Of a stretch of 64,000 bases of DNA, positions 55,876 to 64,000 are shown in pieces. A program made the translations under genes and the position numbers. Under the pieces are notes generated by a model. It had not been told where the DNA came from. It saw nothing but the letters and a program-made list of their open reading frames with translations, and ran no database searches. The stretch lies in assembly GCF_026230105.1 (NCBI RefSeq), contig NC_079477.1, forward strand, positions 1,369,001 to 1,433,000, read 5' to 3'. The stretch comes from Diorhabda sublineata. Taxonomy: Eukaryota > Arthropoda > Insecta > Coleoptera > Chrysomelidae. How positions within the stretch are numbered: position 1 is the stretch's first letter; the number at the start of each line of letters is the position of its first letter.

Positions 55876-58800
55876 TTATCCAATTTGGTTCGTGGTCTTT
55901 CTTTTTTCCTTTTTCTTGGCATTCTACTTGAAATTTTCCAAACTTTTACTGTGTTATCCGTCGTTTCTAAGTGGTCTCACCATCCTTGGTACCTTCCAGC
56001 TTCTAAATCTTCTCTTATATACCAGTTTTTGAGTCTATGGTGTCTAATTGCTGCTTACAATCTTCATTCCTACGGCTCCAATTTGAGTCTTGGTTCTTTT
56101 TGTTAATACTCGAGATTGGCAGCCATATTTGACAGGATATTTGAGGATCAAGCGGTTTCTTGGACCAAGCGATGTCTTTTTACCTCGATCCAAAGTTTTT
56201 CCTCGACCTTCCCTTCCAATTCGAGATGTTTCCTAGCTTCTTATCCCATTTGGTTCGTGGTCTTTCTTTTTTCCTTTTTCCTCACATCCTACTTGAAATT
56301 TTCCAAACTTTTACTGTGTTATCCGTCGTTTCTAAGTGGTCTCACCATCCTTGGTACCTTCCAGCTTCTAAATCTTCTCTTAAATACCAGTTTTAGAGTC
56401 TATGGTGTCTAATTGCTGCTTACAATCTTCATTCCTATGGCTCCAATTTGAGTCTTGGTTCTTTTTGTTAATACTCGAGATTGGCAGCCATATTTGACAG
56501 GATATTTGAGGATCAAGCGGTTTCTTGGACCAAGCGATGTCTTTTTACCTCGATCCAAAGTTTTTCCTCGACCTTCCCTTCCAATTCGAGATGTTTCCTA
56601 GCTTCTTATCCCATTTGGTTCGTGGTCTTTCTTTTTTCCTTTTTCCTCACATCCTACTTGAAATTTTCCAAACTTTTACTGTGTTATCCGTCGTTTCTAA
56701 GTGGTCTCACCATCCTTGGTACCTTCCAGCTTCTAAATCTTCTCTTAAATACCAGTTTTAGAGTCTATGGTGTCTAATTGCTGCTTACAATCTTCATTCC
56801 TATGGCTCCAATTTGAGTCTTGGTTCTTTTTGTTAATACTCGAGATTGGCAGCCATATTTGACAGGATATTTGAGGATCAAGCGGTTTCTTGGACCAAGC
56901 GATGTCTTTTTACCTCGTTCCAAAGTTTTTCCTCGACCTTCCCTTCCAATTCGAGATGTTTCCTAGCTTCTTATCCCATTTGGTTCGTGGTCTTCCTTTT
57001 TTCCTTTTTCCTCACATCCTACTTGAAATTTTCCAAACTTTTACTGTGTTATCCGTCGTTTCTAAGTGGTCTCACCATCCTTGGTACCTTCCAGCTTCTA
57101 AATCTTCTCTTATATACCAGTTTTTGAGTCTATGGTGTCTAATTGCTGCTTACAATCTTCATTCCTACGGCTCCAATTTGAGTCTTGGTTCTTTTTGTTA
57201 ATACTCGAGATTGGCAGCCATATTTGACAGGATATTTGAGGATCAAGCGGTTTCTTGGACCAAGCGATGACTTTTTACCTCGATCCAAAGTTTTTCCTCG
57301 ACCTTCCCTTCCAATTCGAGATGTTTCCTAGCTTCTTATCCCAATTGGTTCGTGGTCTTCCTTTTTTCCTTTTTCCTCACATCCTACTTGAAATTTTCCA
57401 AATTTTTACTGTGTTATCCGTCGTTTCTAAGTGGTCTCACCATCCTTGGTACCTTCCAGCTTCTAAATCTTCTCTTATATACCAGTTTTTGAGTCTATGG
57501 TTTCTTGTTGCTGCTTTCAATCTTCATTCCTACTGCTCCAATTTGAGTCTCGGTTCTTTTTGTTAATACTCGAGATTCACGGCCATATTTGACAGGATAT
57601 TTGAGGATCAAGCGGTTTCTTGGACGAAGCGATGTCTTTTTACCTCGATCCAAAGTTTTTCCTCGACCTTCCCTTCCAATTCGAGATGTTTCCTAGCTTC
57701 TTATCCCGTTTGGTTCGTGGTCTTCCTTTTTTCCTTTTTCTTGGCATTCTACTTGAAATTTTCCAAACTTTTACTGTGTTATCCGTCGTTTCTAAGTGGT
57801 CTCACCATCCTTGGTACCTTCCAGCTTCTAAATCTTCTCTTATATACCAGTTTTTGAGTCTATGGTTTCTTGTTGCTGCTTTCAATCTTCATTCCTACTG
57901 CTCCAATTTGAGTCTCGGTTCTTTTTGTTAATACTCGAGATTCACGGCCATATTTGACAGGATATTTGAGGATCAAGCGGTTTCTTGGACGAAGCGATGT
58001 CTTTTTACCTCGATCCAAAGTTTTTCCTCGACCTTCCCTTCCAATTCGAGATGTTTCCTAGCTTCTTATCCCAATTGGTTCGTGGTCTTCCTTTTTTCCT
58101 TTTTCCTCACATTCTACTTGATATTTTCCAAACTTTTACTGTGTTATCCGTCGTTTCTAAGTGGTCTCACCATCCTTGGTACCTTCCAGCTTCTAAATCT
58201 TCTCTTATATACCAGTTTTTGAGTCTATGGTTTCTAGTTGCTGCTTTCAATCTTCATTCCTACTGCTCCAATTTGAGTCTTGGTTCTTTTTGTTAATACT
58301 CGAGATTCACGGCCATATTTGACAGGATATTTGAGGATCAAGCGGTTTCTTGGACGAAGCGATGTCTTTTTACCTCGATCCAAAGTTTTTCCTCGATTTT
58401 TCCTTCCAATTCGAGATGTTTCCTAGCTTCTTATCCCGTTTGGTTCGTGGTCTTCCTTTTTTCCTTTTTCCTCACATCCTACTTGAAATTTTCCAAACTT
58501 TTACTGTGTTATCCGTCGTTTCTAAGTGGTCTCACCATCCTTGGTACCTTCCAGCTTCTAAATCTTCTCTTATATACCAGTTTTAGAGTCTATGGTGTCT
58601 AATTGCTGCTTTCAATCTTCATTCCTACGGCTCCAATTTGAGTCTTGGTTCTTTTTGTTAATACTCGAGATTGGCAGCCATATTTGACAGGATATTTGAG
58701 GATCAAGCGGTTTCTTGGACCAAGCGATGTCTTTTTACCTTAATCCAAAGTTTTTCCTCGATTTTTCCTTCTAATTCGAGATGTTTCCTAGCTTCTTATC

Positions 58801-59647
58801 CCATTTGGTTCGTGGTCTTTCTTTTTTCCTTTTTCCTCACATTCTACTTGAAATTTTCCAAACTTTTACTGTGTTATCCGTCGTTTCTAAGTGGTCTCAC
58901 CATCCTTGGTACCTTCCAGCTTCTAAATCTTCTCTTATATACCAGTTTTAGAGTCTATGGTGTCTAATTGCTGCTTTCAATCTTCATTCCTACGGCTCCA
59001 ATTTGAGTCTTGGTTCTTTTTGTTAATACTCGAGATTGGCAGCCATATTTGACAGGATATTTGAGGATCAAGCGGTTTCTTGGACCAAGCGATGTCTTTT
59101 TACCTTAATCCAAAGTTTTTCCTCGATTTTTCCTTCTAATTCGAGATGTTTCCTAGCTTCTTATCCCATTTGGTTCGTGGTCTTTCTTTTTTCCTTTTTC
59201 CTCACATTCTACTTGAAATTTTCCAAACTTTTACTGTGTTATCCGTCGTTTCTAAGTGGTCTCACCATCCTTGGTACCTTCCAGCTTCTAAATCTTCTCT
59301 TATATACCAGTTTTAGAGTCTATGGTGTCTAATTGCTGCTTTCAATCTTCATTCCTACGGCTCCAATTTGAGTCTTGGTTCTTTTTGTTAATACTCGAGA
59401 TTGGCAGCCATATTTGACAGGATATTTGAGGATCAAGCGGTTTCTTGGACCAAGCGATGTCTTTTTACCTTAATCCAAAGTTTTTCCTCGATTTTTCCTT
59501 CTAATTCGAGATGTTTCCTAGCTTCTTATCCCATTTGGTTCGTGGTCTTTCTTTTTTCCTTTTTCCTCACATTCTACTTGAAATTTTCCAAACTTTTACT
59601 GTGTTATCCGTCGTTTCTAGGTGGCCTCACCATCCTTGGTACCTTCC
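55876..59647. repeat. tandem array, 365-bp unit, about 10 copies, directly after the DRGX stop
   Basis: The marker tttggttcgtggtctt recurs every 365 bp, and 98- to 103-codon frames recur with the same spacing (56,116, 56,481, 56,846, 57,255, 57,620, 57,985). The plus strand is pyrimidine-rich. Units fall into variants (ccaagcgatg or cgaagcgatg, cttggcattc or ctcacatcc, gattggcagcc or gattcacggcc). The first unit starts about 70 bp after the gene's stop codon, so it may be transcribed as 3' UTR. The array ends at ggtaccttcc near 59,647. The hydrophobic plus-strand peptides follow from pyrimidine bias and are not treated as genes. Confidence 0.95.
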
Positions 59648-61073
59648 TATGAATGGGTTCAACTTTTGCAGTCTCCTTTTTTGTATACTGGTATTTTCAA
59701 ACCCATTTTCTTTAGTTTTTTTCAATTCTGCGGCTATTCCTCTTTGGTTCCAACCTCTCAACTTCCTTTTTCCTCTTCTTTACCTTTCCAATCTTCTTCT
59801 TCTCTTTGCTTTTCCGTAACATCGCGTCTTTAATTTTCTCCATCCAAAAAAATTTGGAATAAGTTCGAGATGCAAGCCCCCCTTCTAAATATCCACCCAT
59901 TTATTCCCTACAATTTTAAAATGAATTTATTACAATTTTTTCAGTTCTAAACTTTTTAAAAATTACTAAAGCCGACCCTGTTCTGTACTTGCATATTTTA
60001 TATTTCGAAAAAAAATTTCACCTTTTTTACAGCAATCTTTTAACATAGTAAACAGATAAATTGATAGATATGTACTTGTCGTTGATTTTTTGGTTTTTCA
60101 CGAATGATTCGTTTCATTAACTAATCGAAAATTCATTTATACAGGGTCTTCCTTCAAAAATAAACCATCGATCAAACCAGATTTTACGTATTTAAATTTG
60201 GACATCAAATTTTAATTCAGAGAATCTGTGCTTTTTTTGTCATATTTTTATAGGAAACTCTCTATGAAAAATAAAATCCGCAGTAGTTTTTATGAGAAAC
60301 TAGTTTAACAAACAAAAAGTGAAATTAATCAGCTGATTTATTGAGGCTCGTAAAAGCGGTGGATTTAAACTGAAAAGATATTTTTTGGTGAGAGATCTTC
60401 AATAAAATCCATAAAATAGGAAAAATCTACCTAGAAAATATACCTAGGGCGGTCCAAAGGTTCTCAACTTAACAATTAAATAAAAAAACTTAGTTTTCAA
60501 TGCAAGGTGTTTCGGGACTTGATGCGAAAAATTTGGAAACGTAGAAACAATTCCGTGGCATAAATAAAATACTTTACACTACTATATATGTGCCAGGGAC
60601 GGCTCATGCCCAACGGTTAATAACTTTTAAACGGACAATCAGAGGCTAGCAAAAATGAATTAATATCGATACACCCTGTATATGTTTCCTTTATTTCCGC
60701 GCGTTTTTCAGAATGTCTGCCTGAAGTTTTCATCATTAATCGGAAAGTTTGTGACCAATTTTAAAAAGGTTTTTTTAAAATCACTATTTCGACAATCGGC
60801 GAATCCGGTCCTGGGAAACTTTAAGCGAATTATTTCGCTACTAAGCAGAAAAAAAATTCCAAGCGATATATTTTAGTTAATTGCGGCTCGGGGGGTCCGA
60901 TTTTTTTCCAATTTCAATTTTAATTCGCCAAAATTTGATAATCGATTAAAAATTTTAAAAATATTTTTTCTGCATTAATTATTAAATTGAATATTAAAGC
61001 ATTGTAGACTCGAAAAAAATATGCCCAAGTTGCCCAAACTATATTTTATAATTTTTTTTTTTAAATCCAGCCA
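59648..61073. other. single-copy AT-rich DNA with transposon-end motifs, no gene supported
   Basis: Motifs tacagggtcttcc (near 60,141) and tacaccctgtatatg (near 60,669) resemble ends of insect non-autonomous elements. A 64-codon plus-strand frame (60,682-60,876) includes a short inverted copy of the 3' end of the minus-strand exon at 61,074 and is therefore not an independent gene. Confidence 0.45.
60798..60828 (+). repeat. inverted copy of the 3' end of the 61-kb exon
   Basis: The 31 bp starting ggcgaatccggtcctggg match the reverse complement of 61,079-61,109 at 29 of 31 positions. The plus-strand copy would read IGESGPGKL then a stop, mirroring IGESGPGNLLAS then a stop in the minus-strand exon. 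About 250 bp separate the arms. Confidence 0.7.
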
Positions 61074-61434
61074 TTAGCTCGCTAAAAGATTCCCAGGACC
61101 GGATTCGCCAATCGAACCTTCTCGAAATTCGTCATCGAGTCTTGCAACAAAAATCTGATTCATTTTTTGAATCGCTGCTTGCTTAATATCATCGTCGCCG
61201 TTAAAACAGTCAAACGGAAACAAATCAGGTCTATACGAATCCCCCAGAAACCACATTCGTATACAGTAGCTTCGGTAAAAACGGAACGGTGTGTACCGGA
61301 GCTGATTTTGCTTCAATAAAACGCCAATAAAAGTTACGATTGTATCTAAATCCTTAAAATCAGGATCGTGGATCAAAACTAAAGCCCCGTCTCCGATGCC
61401 ACTCAACGGAATCTCTTTCGGACGTTCGATTATA
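61074..61434 (-). CDS. C-terminal coding exon of an unidentified gene
   Basis: On the minus strand an acceptor (acaacttttag) is followed at 61,434 by an open frame of about 120 codons ending at TAA (61,074-61,076). It reads IIERPKEIPLSGIGDGALVL, IHDPDFKDLDTIVTFIGVLL, then RYTPFRFYRSYCIRMWFLGD and SYRPDLFPFDCFNGDDDIKQ. The tail is acidic and ends GESGPGNLLAS. Composition is balanced and globular-looking, with no low-complexity bias and no internal stop, in contrast to its AT-rich surroundings. The split first codon implies at least one upstream exon, which would lie at higher coordinates or beyond the window. I do not recognise the family. It could be a host gene or part of a transposon gene; the inverted partial copy next to it favours some mobility. 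It is transcribed toward the DRGX-like gene. Confidence 0.55.
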
Positions 61435-61584
61435 CTAAAAGTTGTAGCTGATTAATTTCAGTTGTACTTTGTTATACTTATCTTGTTTCCTCGTATTATA
61501 TCACAACTAAATTATGCTACGAAGTAAACTTAGCACCAAAAATGCGAGCAAAAAGTAATTTATTTAAAAAAAAAAAAAAATGTT

Positions 61585-61670
61585 AAGGTACGTTCACACG
61601 TTTGGTTGCTCGCGAGCGCGCTCGAAGGCGATAAGCTCGTGGAAATTAGCCGAGTATGTGAACGTAGCTT
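61585..61670. repeat. 86-bp foldback element
   Basis: Arms aaggtacgttcaca (61,585-61,598) and tgtgaacgtagctt (61,657-61,670) are inverted repeats with one mismatch. Inside is the perfect palindrome gctcgcgagc (61,608-61,617). The element is much richer in G+C than its flanks. It resembles short palindromic interspersed elements of insect genomes, although I cannot name a family. Confidence 0.5.
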
Positions 61671-61945
61671 TGAATATAGTCGCTTAAGTTACCATAAAGT
61701 GGTTAAAATAAATTGTTGTACATAAATTTTTAGTGTTCACTTTGACATCTGTAGTAGTTACCGATTTTGTGATGTGATTTATTATTGTAATTATTACTGT
61801 TCGTGTATTATATTGAGGCAAATATATGTAAAAAAATAGATTAAGAAGTGAACTATAAGAGTTTTATTTGACCCTAGCTACGACCGAAATGGCGATTCGT
61901 TCAATAATTCATATTGTGGCAGTTTATTATATATAACGCCATCTA
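61671..61945. other. AT-rich spacer, nothing recognised
   Basis: No coding frame, repeat or motif was recognised between the foldback element and the 313-bp array. Confidence 0.4.
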
Positions 61946-64000
61946 GCGGTTTCCTAGCCATAAAGTTTTATTTGTGTAATTTGGTGGACAAAATCTCTTT
62001 CAAACAACATTAAATTTATGATAATCGGATGAGCAGAACCAGACTTACAAGCATTTTCATGATTCCCACTCTCCCCTAGCTCTTATTTGGATAAACTAAA
62101 CCTTGTGGAATAAAAAATTCGCAAAATTCGTTGAGGAAATCAATTATACGTTACGAGAAGATAGATAAGATAAAATAAGATCGAGTTCAAGTATTACGAG
62201 GCGTGTGTAAAAAGTTTCCGAACTCAACCCGCTTTAAAATGGTCCCTAGCAACTTTTCCTGTTTCCTAACCTTAAAATTTTACTTATGGGACTTGATGGA
62301 CGAAAATCTTTTTCAAACAACATCAAATTTATAATAATCGGATGAGCAGAACCGGACTTACAGGCATTTTCATGATTCCCACTTTCCCCTAGCACTTATT
62401 TGGCTAGATTAAACCTTGTGGAATGAAAAATTCGCAAAATTCGTTGAGGAAATCAATTATACGTTACGAGAAGATAGATAAGATAAAATAAGATCAAGTT
62501 CAAGTATTACGAGGCGTGTGTAAAAAGTTTCCGAACTCAACCTGCTCCAAAATCACCCCTATCGACTTTTCCTCTTTCCTAACCTTGAAATTTTACTTAT
62601 GGAACTTGATAGACGAAAATCTCTTTCAAACAACATCAAATTTATAATAATCGAATGAGCAGAACCGGACTTACAGGCATTTTCATGATTCCCACTCTCC
62701 CCTAGCTCTTATTTGGATAAACTAAACCTTGTGGAATAAAAAATTCGTAAAATTCGTTGAGGAAATCAATTATACATTACGAAAAGATAGATAAGATAAA
62801 ATAAGATCGAGTTCAAGTATTACAAGGCGTGTCTAAAAAGTTTCCGAACTCAACCCGCTTTAAAATCACCTCTAGCGACTTTTCCTCTCTCCTAACCTTG
62901 AAATTTTACTTATGGAACTTGATAGACGAAAATCTCTTTCAAACAACATTAAATTTATAATAATCGAATGAGCAGAACCGGACTTACAAGCATTTTCATG
63001 ATTCCCACTTTCCCCTAGCTCTTATTTGGATAAACTAAACCTTGTGGAATAAAAAATTCGCAAAATTCGTTGAGGAAATCAATTATACGTTACGAGAAGA
63101 TAGATAAGATAAAATAAGATCGAGTTCAAGTATTACGAAGCGTGTCTGAAAAGTTTCCGAACTCAACCTGCTCCAAAATCACCCCTATCGACTTTTCCTC
63201 TTTCCTAACCTTGAAATTTTACTTATGGAACTTGATAGACGAAAATCTCTTTCAAACAACATTAAATTTATAATAATCGAATGAGCAGAACCGGACTTAC
63301 AAGCATTTTCATGATTCCCACTTTCCCCTAGCTCTTATTTGGATAAACTAAACCTTGTGGAATAAAAAATTCGCAAAATTCGTTGAGGAAATCAATTATA
63401 CGTTACGAGAAGATAGATAAGATAAAATAAGATCGAGTTCAAGTATTACGAAGCGTGTCTGAAAAGTTTCCGAACTCAACCTGCTCCAAAATCACCTCTA
63501 TCGACTTTTCCTCTTTCCTAACCTTAAAATTTTATTTACGGGACTCGATGGACGAAAATCTTTTTCAAACAACATAAAATTTATAATAATCGAATGAGCA
63601 GAACCGGACTTACAGGCATTTTCATGATTCCCACTCTCCCCTAGCACTTATTTGGCTAGACTAAACCTTGTGGAATAAAAAATTCGTAAAATTCGTTGAG
63701 GAAATCAATTATACATTACGAAAAGATAGATAAGATAAAATAAGATCGAGTTCAAGTATTACAAGGCGTGTCTAAAAAGTTTCCGAACTCAACCCGCTTT
63801 AAAATCACCTCTAGCGACTTTTCCTCTCTCCTAACCTTGAAATTTTACTTATGGAACTTGATAGACGAAAATCTCTTTCAAACAACATTAAATTTATAAT
63901 AATCGAATGAGCAGAACCGGACTTACAAGCATTTTCATGATTCCCACTTTCCCCTAGCTCTTATTTGGATAAACTAAACCTTGTGGAATAAAAAATTCGC
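61946..64000. repeat. tandem array, 313-bp unit, at least 6.5 copies, continues past the window
   Basis: The marker gagcagaacc occurs at 62,031, 62,344, 62,657, 62,970 and onward every 313 bp. Units share gatagataagataaaataa (GATA-rich), an AATAAA hexamer in tggaataaaaaattcg, and a junction tacgaggcgtgtgtaaaaag followed by tttccgaactc. That junction has the layout of a mariner terminal repeat, beginning at TA. The array is cut by the window edge. Confidence 0.95.

Noticed and set aside
55876..59647. Hydrophobic 78- to 103-codon frames as membrane proteins
   Set aside because: The T- and C-rich strand yields F, L and S in any frame. Two frames of the same unit are both open, so openness is not evidence of coding.
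59621..59900. Plus- and minus-strand frames just after the 365-bp array
   Set aside because: Low-complexity F/S/L or K/E composition from a strand-biased tract, with no domain.

Overview
This looks like a piece of an arthropod, most probably insect, nuclear genome. The evidence is spliced exons with GT/AG boundaries, an AT-rich background, a short (TTAGG)n insect-type telomeric tract, mariner/Tc1 transposase remnants, non-LTR retroelement remnants and a fragment of an arthropod repeat-associated protein family. I cannot name the species. A beetle is only a guess.

The window is dominated by tandem repeats. Ten unrelated arrays fill about 47 of 64 kb: 373/374-bp units (1.62-4.26 kb), 172-bp (8.15-18.27), 71/285-bp (20.8-23.7), 174-bp (24.3-27.1), 171-bp (28.8-30.9), 131-bp (31.9-35.7), 341-bp (36.5-52.2), 183-bp (53.0-54.4), 365-bp (55.9-59.6) and 313-bp (61.9 to the right edge). 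Several arrays show higher-order block duplication. Three appear built from pieces of mobile elements: the 373-bp unit carries an RTE-like reverse transcriptase C-terminus, the 365-bp unit weakly resembles the antisense of a LINE 3' end, and the 313-bp unit carries a mariner-like terminal inverted repeat.

The one gene I can identify is on the + strand. Exons at 52,782-52,912 and 55,460-55,803 join in phase and encode the C-terminus of a paired-like homeobox protein with an LCSCC motif and an OAR domain, best matched to DRGX (dorsal root ganglia homeobox). Its homeodomain exons were not seen, so they are probably upstream of the window. Its last intron holds the 183-bp array and the 365-bp array starts about 70 bp after its stop codon. 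If the gene extends leftward, many of the other arrays would lie in its introns; that is inference.

Other possible coding pieces are a 153-bp + strand exon at 5.2 kb, a minus-strand terminal exon with an apparent frameshift at 7.7-8.0 kb, and a minus-strand terminal exon at 61.07-61.43 kb with a small inverted copy of its 3' end nearby. None could be assigned a function. Single-copy islands between arrays contain MITE-like inverted repeats, transposon scars and possible conserved non-coding DNA rich in TAATTA-type sites.

The many short ORFs within arrays are repeated because their monomers are repeated. I do not regard them as genes, although the persistence of open frames in the 172-bp and 341-bp arrays deserves a test.
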